A stretch of DNA of 64,000 nt from Demequina sp. NBRC 110051 (GTDB lineage Bacteria; Actinomycetota; Actinomycetes; Actinomycetales; Demequinaceae): the NCBI RefSeq assembly GCF_002090055.1, contig NZ_BBRH01000017.1, positions 1 through 64,000 on the forward strand, read 5' to 3'. How positions within the stretch are numbered: position 1 is the first letter of the stretch; every line of letters begins with the position of its first letter. Made by a program: the position numbers and the translations under genes. Positions 10,506-19,248 of this stretch are shown piece by piece. Under the pieces are notes generated by a model. That model had not been told where the DNA came from and made no database searches. It worked only from the letters and a program-made list of their open reading frames with translations.

Positions 10506-11584
10506 CGGCAGACGATCGGGCGACCACAGCACAGGCCGCCCGCATCTCACGTATCGATGGGCTCGACCTGGCGCGTGGCATCGCGGTGCTCGGCATGGTG
10601 GGCGCCCACGTGGGCGACGAGGGCTCGTGGGACTGGCTCGTCGTCACGCACGGCTTCCCCTCCGCGCTGTTCGCTGTGCTCGCGGGGGTATCGATGACGA
10701 TGATGCTCACCCTTCGCGGACGCGTCGCCGTCGCGGACGTCGACGACGCGCAACTGTGGCGCACCCGCATCAGGATCGCTGTGCGCGGGCTGATGCTCGT
10801 GGGGCTCGGGCTGGTGCTCGCGTTGCTCGGCACTCCGGTGGTCGTCATCCTCACCCACCTGGGCGTGATGTTCTGGCTCACCATGCCGTTCCTGCGCGTG
10901 CGCACCCCGGTGCTGCTGTCCGTCTCCGCCGCGTGCCTCGCCTTCGGCGGGTACGCGGCCTTCCAGATCGACGCGGCCGTGGGTCATGGTTCGCTGTGGG
11001 GCCCCGCCTACCCCGGCATCCCCATCATCGGCGCGCTGTGGGGCCCGTACTACCCGGCGCTCGCATGGATGGGGTACGTGCTGGTCGGGGTATGCGTGGG
11101 ACGGATGGCGCTGAGGGAGGACCGCGTCGCGCTGCTGCTGGCGGGGCTGGGGCTCATGGCCTTCGCTGCGTCGCGCCTCTCCGTGGCGCTCGCGGTGATG
11201 GCGGGCGCGGACGCGTCCTCGTGGTGGCTCGACCTCGAGGATCACAGCTACTCCCCCGTCGAGATGCTCGGCAACGTGGGCGTGGCGTGCGCGGTCATCG
11301 CGGCGTCATTGTGGATCGCTCGGCGGGCGCGCGGCCTCGTCTGGCCGCTGCTCGCCGTGGGCTCGATGGCGCTCACCGCCTACGTCGCACACCTCATCGT
11401 GATCGTGGCAGTCGGCACCGAGATCGTATGGCAGCCGTCCAACGTCTCGCTCGTGGCGCTGTGGCTTGGGATCATCGTGTTCTGCTCGCTGTGGCGCTGG
11501 CGACTGGGAGCCGGTCCGCTCGAGCGCTGGCTCACGGCCTGGTCCACGCGGGCGGCGAACTCCCGGGTCCCGGTGCGTACGTGA
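10502..11584 (+). CDS. Multi-pass membrane protein, acyltransferase-like (DUF1624/DUF418 type)
   Basis: A 360-residue membrane protein with about ten hydrophobic segments. The N-terminal motif RIDGLDLARGIAVLGMVGAHV resembles the first helix of the heparan-glucosaminide N-acetyltransferase/YeiB group (R-x-D-x-x-R-G). Members may acylate cell-envelope sugars or lipids. The GTG start at 10502 overlaps the TGA of the ClbS-like gene, so the two are translationally coupled. The substrate is unknown and the family call rests mainly on the N-terminal motif and topology. Confidence 0.65.
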   Translation: MTADDRATTAQAARISRIDGLDLARGIAVLGMVGAHVGDEGSWDWLVVTHGFPSALFAVLAGVSMTMMLTLRGRVAVADVDDAQLWRTRIRIAVRGLMLVGLGLVLALLGTPVVVILTHLGVMFWLTMPFLRVRTPVLLSVSAACLAFGGYAAFQIDAAVGHGSLWGPAYPGIPIIGALWGPYYPALAWMGYVLVGVCVGRMALREDRVALLLAGLGLMAFAASRLSVALAVMAGADASSWWLDLEDHSYSPVEMLGNVGVACAVIAASLWIARRARGLVWPLLAVGSMALTAYVAHLIVIVAVGTEIVWQPSNVSLVALWLGIIVFCSLWRWRLGAGPLERWLTAWSTRAANSRVPVRT

Positions 11585-11648
11585 GTCATGCTGGACAGAG
11601 GCGAAGCCCTCCCACGCGTACGTCAGCGCCGGAACCCGCGCGTCGGGA

Positions 11649-12002
11649 TCACGCCTGCGGATGAATCACCACGGTGGCGGCCTGCGTGCGAGGGCTCACC
11701 ATCGGCGGCAGATATTGGCTGTCCGCGTACTTCGAGCGGTAGGCGGCGTCGACCGCCCCGGTGAGTGACGCATCGGCCGCCGTGAAGGTCACCTCGACGG
11801 TGTGGCCGCCGGCGATGATCCTTCCGGCGCCCTGCGCCATGGCCACCTGATGCCAGCGCGAGCCTGCGCCGTTGTAGGCGCGCACGTAGAGGTTGCCGCC
11901 GACGACCACCGACCAGATCCAGGTGGGGGTGCCGTACGTCGTGCTGTCCGCACGGAAGGGCGCGATGTGGAGGTCGTCGGAGCCCGCGATATCCGCAAGC
12001 AC
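11649..12002 (-). CDS. DUF2255 family protein
   Basis: A small protein of about 117 residues that matches the DUF2255 pattern: DDLHIAPFRAD, then YGTPTWIWSVVVGGNLYVRAYNG, then AAYRSKYADSQYLPPM. The fold resembles pyridoxamine-oxidase-like barrels, but no function is established. I chose the GTG at 12002, which gives the family's usual length and start. An ATG at 12089 in the same frame adds a Cys-rich extension and would overlap the start codon of the divergent exporter, so it is less likely. Confidence 0.7.
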   Translation of the reverse strand: MLADIAGSDDLHIAPFRADSTTYGTPTWIWSVVVGGNLYVRAYNGAGSRWHQVAMAQGAGRIIAGGHTVEVTFTAADASLTGAVDAAYRSKYADSQYLPPMVSPRTQAATVVIHPQA

Positions 12003-12051
12003 GTCGCCGGACGCACACGCGGCCCGATCACCACCGCACCCACGGCAGTTG

Positions 12052-12073
12052 ACCTTCCACCCAAGGGGAAGGT
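12052..12073. promoter_or_regulatory. Inverted repeat before the DHA2 exporter
   Basis: ACCTTCC - 8 bp - GGAAGGT ends 14 bp before the ATG at 12088, and its right arm could also act as a ribosome-binding site. It is a candidate operator; no regulator gene is adjacent. Confidence 0.35.
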
Positions 12074-12087
12074 TTACCGTTCCCGGC

Positions 12088-13521
12088 ATGTCCTCTTCAC
12101 GGTCCGTCTCCACGCGGCGCGGCGTCGCCTTGCCGCTGCTCGTCCTCACCACCGCGCAGCTCATGCTCGTGCTCGACGACTCGATCGTCAACATTGCGCT
12201 GCCCACCATCGAGGAGCAGATTGGCGTCGCTCCCGTCATCCTCCCCTGGGTCGTCAACGCCTACATCCTCGCCTTCGGCGCCCTCCTCCTCGTAGGCGGG
12301 CGCGCCGGTGACATCCTGGGCCGGCGCCGGACCCTCCGATGGGGAGTGGCGGTCTTCATCCTGGGTTCCCTCCTGGGAGGCCTCGCCTCGTCCGCCTCGG
12401 TCCTCATCCTCGCGCGAGCCGTGCAGGGCGTGGGCGCCGCCCTCACCGCCCCGAGCGTTCTCGCCCTCATCACCACCACGTTCACGGAGCGCTCGGTGCG
12501 AGACAAGGCCATCGCCGTCTACGGGGCGATGTCGGGAGTCGGCATCATCCTCGGCCTGCTGCTGGGCGGCGTGCTGACCGACACGGTCGGCTGGCGAGCG
12601 GTGTTCCTCGTCAACGTCCCCATCGGGCTCGCGGTCCTCGCCGGCACCACCGTCTTGCCGCGCGCCGCGGGCAACGGCGGCCGGCTCGCAGGAACAGACG
12701 GGGCGCTCGTCACGGGCGGCATGCTCGCACTCGTCGCAGCGATCACCAGGTTCGCCGACGCGGGGCTCGGAGAATCGTCCACATGGGCGCTCGTGGCGGC
12801 CGGCGCCGCCCTCCTCGCCGCCTTCGTCGCACGGCAACGTCGCAGCGCCGACCCGCTGCTGCCGCTCGCGATCGTCCGCGACCGCGTCCGCGCCGGCGCC
12901 TACCTCACCACCCTGCTCGTCGCGGTGGGCCCGATGGGCGCGTTCTATGTCGTCACGCTGTACCTCCAGCACGTGCGCGACCTGACCCCGCTCCAGACGG
13001 GCCTCGCATGGCTGCCCTTTGCCGCGGGAATCTTCATCGGGGCCGCGGCCGGCACCGCAGCGCTCACGCGCCTGCACCGAGGATCGGTCGCGAGCATCGG
13101 AGCCGCGGCCGCCGCGGTGGCCATGGCATGGCTCTCGCTGATCGCCGAGAACGTGTCCTACTGGACGCACCTCGCCCCGGCGATGGCGCTGCTTGCCGTG
13201 GGGTTCGGCGCGACGGTGATCGCGACGACCCAAAGCGCCGTCGAGCGAGTCGACGCGAACGACGTGGGCGTGGCATCGGCCACCCTGAACGCCGCGCAGC
13301 AGGTGGGCGTCGCGCTCGGCATTGCCACGCTGGGATCGGTGGCCGCCGCGATCACGAGTGGCGCCACGGCCGCGAGCGCGGACGCGGCACTCATCGAGGG
13401 CTACCAGGGGGCCCTCCTCGTGGGCGCCGTGATTGTCGCGGTCGGCGCCGTCATCGCAACCACCATGATGCGCGCGTCCACCCAGGCGAGCGAGGCGGGT
13501 CAGGCCGCGATGCACGGCTAA
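12088..13521 (+). CDS. DHA2-family MFS drug/proton antiporter
   Basis: A 477-residue, roughly 14-helix major facilitator transporter. The DHA2 signatures are LVLDDSIVNIALPTIEEQIG in helix 1 (motif D1) and GGRAGDILGRRRTLRWG after helix 2 (motif A). Helix 5 carries motif C-like GVGIILGLLLGG. Members export hydrophobic drugs, dyes or antibiotics in exchange for protons. It is a single gene divergent from a DUF2255 gene. It is similar in type to the exporter at 19249, but has no TetR neighbour. Confidence 0.9.
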   Translation: MSSSRSVSTRRGVALPLLVLTTAQLMLVLDDSIVNIALPTIEEQIGVAPVILPWVVNAYILAFGALLLVGGRAGDILGRRRTLRWGVAVFILGSLLGGLASSASVLILARAVQGVGAALTAPSVLALITTTFTERSVRDKAIAVYGAMSGVGIILGLLLGGVLTDTVGWRAVFLVNVPIGLAVLAGTTVLPRAAGNGGRLAGTDGALVTGGMLALVAAITRFADAGLGESSTWALVAAGAALLAAFVARQRRSADPLLPLAIVRDRVRAGAYLTTLLVAVGPMGAFYVVTLYLQHVRDLTPLQTGLAWLPFAAGIFIGAAAGTAALTRLHRGSVASIGAAAAAVAMAWLSLIAENVSYWTHLAPAMALLAVGFGATVIATTQSAVERVDANDVGVASATLNAAQQVGVALGIATLGSVAAAITSGATAASADAALIEGYQGALLVGAVIVAVGAVIATTMMRASTQASEAGQAAMHG

Positions 13522-13573
13522 CGCCACGCTCAGGCTTTGAGGGCGCACCTGCCGAGGCCTGAGACAATGGGGT

Positions 13574-14449
13574 GTGCCCACGCTCGTCTCGACGGTCCTT
13601 CCCGAGGACACATGGCGCGCACTCGCACAGGCGCACGAGGAGCGAGCGGATGCGCTGACCGCCGGCCGCCGCGAACGCGCCGCCAGGGGTGAGCGCCACG
13701 CGATCGAGGACTTCCTGTTCGAGTACTTCGCGCTCAAGCCCGGCCAGGTGCGCCGGTGGCACCCGGGCATCGGCGTGGGATTGCAGGCGGCCGATGCGTA
13801 TGCCGGTAGCCGTTGGTACGTCACCTCACGCGACGGATTCACCGGGCTCGACGCGGCGGCCTTCGCCGCCGCGCGCGGCGACGCGGTCGCACATATTCGC
13901 CGCCTGCTCGCGGCGACGGCCGGCCGCAAGCCGCTTCTTGGATGCTTCGGGATGCACGAGTGGGCCATGGTCTACCGGGCCGACGACGACCGCAGGCACT
14001 CCCTGCCCTTGCGGCTGGGTCAGGACGGCACGGACGCTGCCGTGGACGCCAACCCCCTGGTCTGCTCCCATATCGACGCCTTCAGGTTCTTCACCCCGCC
14101 GGCCGTGCCGCTCAACGCCCATCAGCTGACCCGCGACTCGCAGGTGGCCATGGAGCAGCCCGGCTGCCTGCACGCCACTATGGACCTGTACAAGTGGGCC
14201 TACAAGCTGGGTCCTGCGACCCCCGGAGACCTGCTGCTCGACTGCTTCGAGCTGGCGCGGGACGTGCGCTACGTCGACATGCAGGCCTCGCCGTACGACG
14301 TGTCGTCATACGGCCTCGCGGCCATCCCGGTGGAGACCCCCGAGGGCAAGAGCGAGTACGCCGCGCGGCAGCGGGAGTTCACGCGCCGGGCGGCACCCCT
14401 GCGCGAGCGCCTCATCGCCGTGTGCGACGCCGTGCTCGCGCACCGCTGA
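13574..14449 (+). CDS. Conserved actinobacterial protein (often labelled 3-methyladenine DNA glycosylase)
   Basis: A 291-residue soluble protein. Recognisable segments are IEDFLFEYFALKPGQVRRWHPGIGVGLQ, LLGCFGMHEWAMVY, HIDAFRFFTPPA and CLHATMDLYKWAYKLGP. Homologues in Actinomycetota are commonly named 3-methyladenine DNA glycosylase. I see no helix-hairpin-helix or AlkA/AAG active-site motif, so that name may be historical. The start is a GTG at 13574. It stands alone between the DHA2 exporter and the siderophore importer. Function unproven. Confidence 0.65.
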   Translation: MPTLVSTVLPEDTWRALAQAHEERADALTAGRRERAARGERHAIEDFLFEYFALKPGQVRRWHPGIGVGLQAADAYAGSRWYVTSRDGFTGLDAAAFAAARGDAVAHIRRLLAATAGRKPLLGCFGMHEWAMVYRADDDRRHSLPLRLGQDGTDAAVDANPLVCSHIDAFRFFTPPAVPLNAHQLTRDSQVAMEQPGCLHATMDLYKWAYKLGPATPGDLLLDCFELARDVRYVDMQASPYDVSSYGLAAIPVETPEGKSEYAARQREFTRRAAPLRERLIAVCDAVLAHR

Positions 14450-14531
14450 CGCGGCGCCGGCTCGGTCCTCCTCACGGGGCGGGCGACGACATTCGCGCGG
14501 AGATGTCGAATTACGTGCTTCCGCTGTGAGC

Positions 14532-14552
14532 AAAATGCGCTAGGGTCATTTT
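14532..14552 (+). promoter_or_regulatory. Promoter region with AAAATG-N9-CATTTT palindrome
   Basis: The perfect 6-bp arms enclose a -10-like TAGGGT, 94-114 bp before the siderophore importer. This could be an iron-responsive operator overlapping the promoter, but it does not match the canonical DtxR/IdeR box. Confidence 0.4.
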
Positions 14553-14645
14553 CCGTACGCACCAGTTGCGTATTTGGGCGCGGCGCCGCACCCTCCTCCA
14601 CCCGACCGAGGGGCGGGCGCTTGCGCCCTCCCGGAAGAGAGACCC

Positions 14646-15680
14646 ATGGCTTTTGCACGATCCCTCGCGACGATCACCACGATCGCCGCATCGACCGTCG
14701 TCTTCGCCGGATGTGCGTCGACTGACGACGCGGAGTCGACGACGACCTCCGACGCCGCCGTAGCCGCCGCAAGCGAGCCGCAGACCGTCACCTACACGTG
14801 GAACCGCAATACCGCGGGCGAGGACGAGGACCCCTCGTTCGAGGAGACCAGCGTCGAGGTCCCGGTGAACCCCGAGACGATCGTTGTGTTCGACATGGCC
14901 TCGCTCGACACCATCGGCGCCCTGGGCGGCGAGATCGCGGGTGCCCCGCTCGACTCCGTCCCCGACTACCTCCAGAGCTACTTGGCCGACGATGCCTTCA
15001 ACGCGGGAACCCTGTTCGAGGCCGACCTGCTGGAGATCGAGGCGCAGCAGCCCGACCTCATCGTCATCGGCGGACGCTCGGCCACGTTGTACGACGACCT
15101 CAGCGAGATCGCCCCCACGATCGATACCTCGATCGCGGGCTCCTTCGAGGACACCCTCGAGAAGAACGTCGCCTTCTTCGGCGAGGTCCTGGACGCCTCC
15201 GACGAGGCCGATGCTGCACTCGCCGAACTCGAGTCCGGCATCGCCGAGGCACAGGCCGCGACCGCGCAGGCCGGCACCGGCCTGGGCATCATGGTTTCGG
15301 GCGGCTCGCTCAGCGCGCTGTCCCCGTCGGATGGCTCGGATGACGCTCGCGCCGCGCGCGGCGGCCTCATCTACGACGTCTTCGGCGTGACCCCGGTCGT
15401 CGACGACATCGCCTCCGCCACCCACGGCGAGCCCGTCTCCTTCGAGTTCCTGCTCGAGAACGACCCGGACTACCTCTGGGTCGTCGACCGTGACGCCGCG
15501 ACCGGCACCGAGGACGCCCAGGCGGCCGCGGAGGTCCTCGACAACGACATCGTCCACCAGACGACCGCGTACCAGGAGGACCAGATCGTGTACCTGGACC
15601 CCACGCCCTGGTACATCGTCTTCGGCGGCATCGACACCACGCAGCTGATGATCGACGACGTCCTGCAGATCACCGAGTAA
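14646..15680 (+). CDS. Siderophore ABC transporter, substrate-binding lipoprotein (FatB/CeuE-like)
   Basis: A 344-residue periplasmic-binding-type lipoprotein. A short signal peptide ends in the lipobox VFAGC (Cys near residue 22). An acidic Thr/Ala linker is followed by a helical-backbone binding protein fold of the FhuD/FatB class: PVNPETIVVFDMASLDTIGALG, QQPDLIVIGGRSATLYDDLSEIAPTIDT, and a C-terminal DPTPWYIVFGGIDTTQLMIDDV. It captures an iron-siderophore, probably a catecholate type, outside the membrane and delivers it to the two permeases that follow. The gap to the first permease is 18 bp. The ATG is preceded by GGAAGAGA. Confidence 0.9.
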   Translation: MAFARSLATITTIAASTVVFAGCASTDDAESTTTSDAAVAAASEPQTVTYTWNRNTAGEDEDPSFEETSVEVPVNPETIVVFDMASLDTIGALGGEIAGAPLDSVPDYLQSYLADDAFNAGTLFEADLLEIEAQQPDLIVIGGRSATLYDDLSEIAPTIDTSIAGSFEDTLEKNVAFFGEVLDASDEADAALAELESGIAEAQAATAQAGTGLGIMVSGGSLSALSPSDGSDDARAARGGLIYDVFGVTPVVDDIASATHGEPVSFEFLLENDPDYLWVVDRDAATGTEDAQAAAEVLDNDIVHQTTAYQEDQIVYLDPTPWYIVFGGIDTTQLMIDDVLQITE

Positions 15681-15698
15681 GGAACCGTCCCTCTTCTC

Positions 15699-16712
15699 GT
15701 GACTGACACCGCGCTCACGCGCACCGACGCCCCCACCCGCACCCGGCCCCGCCGGGCGTGGGTGGGGGCACTCATCGGTGTCGCACTCGTCGTCCTTGCC
15801 GTGGCGAGCCTGTTTATCGGAGTGTCCGACGTGACCCCCGCGTCCCTCATCGCGGGCGACGCCGATGCCGCCTTCCTCCTCGTGGCCAGCCGAGTGCCGC
15901 GCACCGTCGCCGTGATCCTCGCCGGCGCCTCGCTCGCGATCGCGGGCCTCATCATGCAGATGATGGTGCGCAACAAGTTCGTCGAGCCCTCAACGACGGG
16001 CGTCACCGAGTTCGCGACGCTGGGCATGCTCGTCACGATCGTGCTGTGGCCAGGCATGGCCGTCGTCGGCAAGATGGGCGTCGCGACGGCCTTTGGGCTG
16101 GTCGGCACCTGGGTGTTCCTGCGCGTGATCCGCGCGGTGCCCGTGCGGCAGCTGGTGCTCGTGCCGCTGGTGGGGGTCATGCTCGGCGGCATCGTCGGCG
16201 CCGTCACCACCTTCTTCGCCTACCGACTGGACCTCTTGCAGTCGCTGGGCCAGTGGTCGCAGGGCAGCTTCGCGACCGTCATGCAGGGCCGCTACGAGTT
16301 CGTGTGGTTCGCCGCCGCCATGGTGGTGGTCGCGTGGATTGCGGCCGACCGCTTCAGCGTGATCGGCCTGGGCGAGGAGTTCGCCACCAACCTCGGCCTC
16401 AACTACCGACGCGTCATGGCCATCGGCACATGTGTGATCGCGGTGATCACGGCATCGGTGCTCGTCACCGCCGGCATGATTCCGTTTCTGGGACTCGTCG
16501 TGCCCAACATCGTCAGCCTGATGGTGGGCGACAACGTGCGCCGCTCCATTCCGTGGGTCGCGGGACTGGGCGCCGTCTTCGTCCTCGCGTGCGACATCAT
16601 CGCGCGCACCGTGCGCTTCCCCTACGAGATTCCGCTCTCGGTCATCGTGGGCGTCATCGGCGCCGGCCTGTTCCTGTGGCTGCTGCTGAGAAAGGGAAGT
16701 CGTGCTCATTGA
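15699..16712 (+). CDS. Siderophore ABC transporter permease 1 (FecCD family)
   Basis: A 337-residue inner-membrane permease with about nine helices. It carries FecCD hallmarks: the SRVPRTVAVILAGASLAIAG segment in the first third, GLVVPNIVSLMVGDN before the coupling helix, and a hydrophobic C-terminus. It begins with GTG at 15699 and overlaps the next permease gene by 11 bp. The FatB-type binding protein and paired permeases suggest a FatBCD/CeuBCE-like catechol siderophore importer. Confidence 0.92.
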   Translation: MTDTALTRTDAPTRTRPRRAWVGALIGVALVVLAVASLFIGVSDVTPASLIAGDADAAFLLVASRVPRTVAVILAGASLAIAGLIMQMMVRNKFVEPSTTGVTEFATLGMLVTIVLWPGMAVVGKMGVATAFGLVGTWVFLRVIRAVPVRQLVLVPLVGVMLGGIVGAVTTFFAYRLDLLQSLGQWSQGSFATVMQGRYEFVWFAAAMVVVAWIAADRFSVIGLGEEFATNLGLNYRRVMAIGTCVIAVITASVLVTAGMIPFLGLVVPNIVSLMVGDNVRRSIPWVAGLGAVFVLACDIIARTVRFPYEIPLSVIVGVIGAGLFLWLLLRKGSRAH

Positions 16713-17703
16713 CGTCGTCGAGGCGCCCGCTCCCCCACGCCGCCGCCTCACCTGGTCCTCGCCCGCCGTACGCATCGGCATGCTCGGCGCCGTCGTGGTC
16801 GCCCTCGCGGCCACCTATCTCTTCACCGACATCCCCGGCTCGTTCACGTTTGCGCTGCGCGTGCGCTCGCTGACCATCGCGGCGATGGCCGTGGTGGCGG
16901 TCGCCGTCGGCGTGTCGACCGTGGTCTTCCACACCATCACGGGCAACCGCATCTTGACGCCGTCGATCATGGGCTTCGACGCGTTCTACATGCTCATCTC
17001 CACGGTGATCGTGTTCGTCGCAGGAGGAGTCACGTTCCTGCGCACCGACCCCCTCACGCTGTGGGTGGTGCAGGTGCTCGTCATGGTCGCCTTCAGCACC
17101 CTGCTGTTCACGTGGCTGTTCGGCGGCAAGCGGCGCTCGCTGCACCTGATGCTCCTGGTGGGCATTGTGCTCGGCACGTTCTTCCGGTCGCTCACGGAGT
17201 GGATGCAGCGGATGCTCGACCCGCTCGACTTTCAGATCCTCACCGACACCGCCTTCGCGTCGCTCACCCGCCCCGACCCGACCCTCCTGGCGGCCACCGC
17301 CGTGATCGTCGCCGGCGGATGCGCGGCGATCGTGCCGCTGGTGCGCACGCTCGATGTGCTGTCGCTCGGGGAATCGGCCGCTGTGGGCCTCGGGGTCAAC
17401 CATCGGCGTGTGGTGATGGCGCTGTTCATCATCGTGTCCGTGATGGTCGCGGCCTCGACAGCGCTCGTGGGCCCCATCCTGTTCTTTGGCCTCATCGTGG
17501 CCAACCTCGCCTACTCCTACGCCGGGACGTTCCGCCATCGCTGGGCGCTGCCGGCCGCGGCTCTGCTGGGCGCAGTCTTCCTGCTGGCCGGGCAGCTCAT
17601 CCTCGAGCAGGTGTTCTCCTTCGGAGCGAGCCTGTCCATCGTGATCGAGTTCGCAGGCGGCCTGTTCTTCCTCGTGCTCGTGCTCAGAAAGGGGGCGCGA
17701 TGA
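16702..17703 (+). CDS. Siderophore ABC transporter permease 2 (FecCD family)
   Basis: A second 333-residue FecCD permease, forming a heterodimer with the preceding one. Nine or ten membrane helices are evident, with TGNRILTPSIMGFDAFYMLI in the first half and LVGPILFFGLIVANLAY near the coupling helix. The GTG start lies inside the previous gene, and its TGA overlaps the ATG of the ATPase (ATGA). This tight coupling implies balanced synthesis of the complex. Confidence 0.92.
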   Translation: MLIDVVEAPAPPRRRLTWSSPAVRIGMLGAVVVALAATYLFTDIPGSFTFALRVRSLTIAAMAVVAVAVGVSTVVFHTITGNRILTPSIMGFDAFYMLISTVIVFVAGGVTFLRTDPLTLWVVQVLVMVAFSTLLFTWLFGGKRRSLHLMLLVGIVLGTFFRSLTEWMQRMLDPLDFQILTDTAFASLTRPDPTLLAATAVIVAGGCAAIVPLVRTLDVLSLGESAAVGLGVNHRRVVMALFIIVSVMVAASTALVGPILFFGLIVANLAYSYAGTFRHRWALPAAALLGAVFLLAGQLILEQVFSFGASLSIVIEFAGGLFFLVLVLRKGAR

Positions 17704-18458
17704 TCGCGCTCGACCATGTCACCAAGCGCTACGGCAACACCGCGGCGCTCGATGACGTTTCCCTCACCCTCGGCGACGTGGGGGTCACCGCACTGCTGGG
17801 CCCCAACGGCGCGGGAAAGTCGACGCTGTTCTCGGTGGTGGGACGCCTCGTCCAGGCAGATGCCGGCACCGTGACGATCGACGGTCGCGACGTTGCCGAG
17901 ACGCCCTCGTCCGACCTCGCGCGCACCCTCGCGGTGCTGCGCCAGGACAACCACATCGCGGCACGCCTCACGGTGCACGACCTGGTCGAGTTCGGCCGCT
18001 TTCCGCATTCGAAGGGCCGCCTCACCGTCGAGGATCGCGACCACATCGAGCGCGCACTCGACTACCTCGACCTCGAGCCCTTGCGCGACCGGTTCCTCGA
18101 CGAACTCTCCGGCGGTCAGCGCCAGCGCGCCTTCGTCGCGATGATCCTCGCGCAGGACACGCGATACGTGTTGCTCGACGAGCCACTGAACAACCTGGAC
18201 CTGCGCCACATGACGGAGATCATGCGACTGATCCGCCAGCTCGCGGACGAGTGGGGCAAGACCGTCATCGTGGTGCTCCACGACATCAACTTCGCCGCGC
18301 GCTACGCGGACCGGATCGTGGCCCTGCGCGACGGCCGCGTGGTGGCCGATGCCGACGTGTCCGGCTTCATGCGGCCCGACGTCCTCGCTGACATTTACGA
18401 CAGCCCCGTCGAGGTCCACCAGATCGACGGCAAGCCCGTGGCGCTGTACTACGAATAG
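17700..18458 (+). CDS. Siderophore ABC transporter ATP-binding protein (FepC-like)
   Basis: A 252-residue cytoplasmic ATPase that powers the two FecCD permeases. Walker A is [10 protein letters not shown], the signature is LSGGQRQRAF, Walker B is YVLLDEPLNNLD, and the H-loop is VVLHDINFAARYAD. It is the last gene of the four-gene iron importer. A TetR gene faces it 4 bp downstream on the other strand, so transcripts converge there. Confidence 0.94.
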   Translation: MIALDHVTKRYGNTAALDDVSLTLGDVGVTALLGPNGAGKSTLFSVVGRLVQADAGTVTIDGRDVAETPSSDLARTLAVLRQDNHIAARLTVHDLVEFGRFPHSKGRLTVEDRDHIERALDYLDLEPLRDRFLDELSGGQRQRAFVAMILAQDTRYVLLDEPLNNLDLRHMTEIMRLIRQLADEWGKTVIVVLHDINFAARYADRIVALRDGRVVADADVSGFMRPDVLADIYDSPVEVHQIDGKPVALYYE

Positions 18459-18462
18459 GCGC

Positions 18463-19026
18463 CTACGGCACCAGGGACGCCGCCACCACCTGGGCGGCCG
18501 CGGCGCGGTCCTCAGCAGTCCCGCCCAGGTCGGAGTCCGGCTTCGAGGACACCAGGACGGCCATCACGGCCATGCGCATGCGCAGCTTGTCCTCGATCGA
18601 GGCATCCTCGGGAAGCGCCGCGTCCCACAGCTGCTGCTTCATGTGATGGATCAGCTCGGTGGTGCGGCCCATGTTGGCCAGCGCCACCTCGTTCTGCTGC
18701 ACACACTGCAGCACTCCCCCACCCGCGCCCCGGGTGATGTCGCCCAGGCGGCGGATCATCTCGATGCGGCGCTCATGCGTGGGCGTCTCCTCGCGCATCC
18801 AGGCGACGAGCTCGTCGACCTGAAACGCGACGGAGGACAGCAGCCCGTCGAGGATCTCCTCCTTGGACTTGAAGTGGTAGTACAGGGCCGCCTTCGTGAC
18901 GCCCAGGTCCTCGGCAATCTCTCGCAGCGACGTCTGGTCGTACCCGTTAGACGTGAAGCGTTCAAGAGCAACCTCCTGGATCCGCTCGCGCGTGTCACCG
19001 CGCCTGCGCGTCGCCGCCTCAGCCAT
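18463..19026 (-). CDS. TetR-family repressor
   Basis: A 187-residue regulator. The helix-turn-helix lies at the N-terminus (TRERIQEVALERFTSNGYDQTSLREIAEDLGVTKAALYYHFKSKEEIL). The C-terminal ligand-binding part is helical and not family-specific. The ATG at 19026 is preceded by AGGAGG at a suitable distance, so this start is preferred over one at 19074. It is divergent from the DHA2 exporter at 19249, with inverted repeats in between. It therefore very likely represses that exporter and itself, in response to an exporter substrate. Confidence 0.9.
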   Translation of the reverse strand: MAEAATRRRGDTRERIQEVALERFTSNGYDQTSLREIAEDLGVTKAALYYHFKSKEEILDGLLSSVAFQVDELVAWMREETPTHERRIEMIRRLGDITRGAGGGVLQCVQQNEVALANMGRTTELIHHMKQQLWDAALPEDASIEDKLRMRMAVMAVLVSSKPDSDLGGTAEDRAAAAQVVAASLVP

Positions 19027-19073
19027 CACGTTCGCCTCCTGCTGTCGAGCAAATTTCACGTAAAAAATCGCCA

Positions 19074-19095
19074 ACTAACTTGACGCCCGGTTAGT
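19074..19095. promoter_or_regulatory. Candidate TetR operator (ACTAAC-N10-GTTAGT)
   Basis: A perfect inverted repeat in the 222-bp gap between the divergent TetR and exporter genes. A further palindromic TACGTA lies nearby. The AT-rich stretch around it fits overlapping divergent promoters. Confidence 0.6.
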
Positions 19096-19248
19096 AGAGC
19101 GCCTAATGTCCACTACGTAACTTACCGGACGGCTAGGAAGTTCCACAAGAACCCGGGCCTCCACCTCGCCCAGCCGGGCATCCCCACGGACGGCGCCGCC
19201 CGCATCGGCCCTCCGCCGGCGCGCAAACCCTTCACGAAAGGTCCCCCC

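Noticed and set aside
12087-12090. Overlapping divergent start codons (CATG) of the DUF2255 and exporter genes
   Set aside because: The GTG at 12002 gives a normal DUF2255 length, so the overlapping ATG is probably not used.
14532-14552. A DtxR/IdeR or Fur box before the siderophore importer
   Set aside because: The palindrome AAAATG-N9-CATTTT does not fit either consensus, so it is noted only as an unassigned operator candidate.
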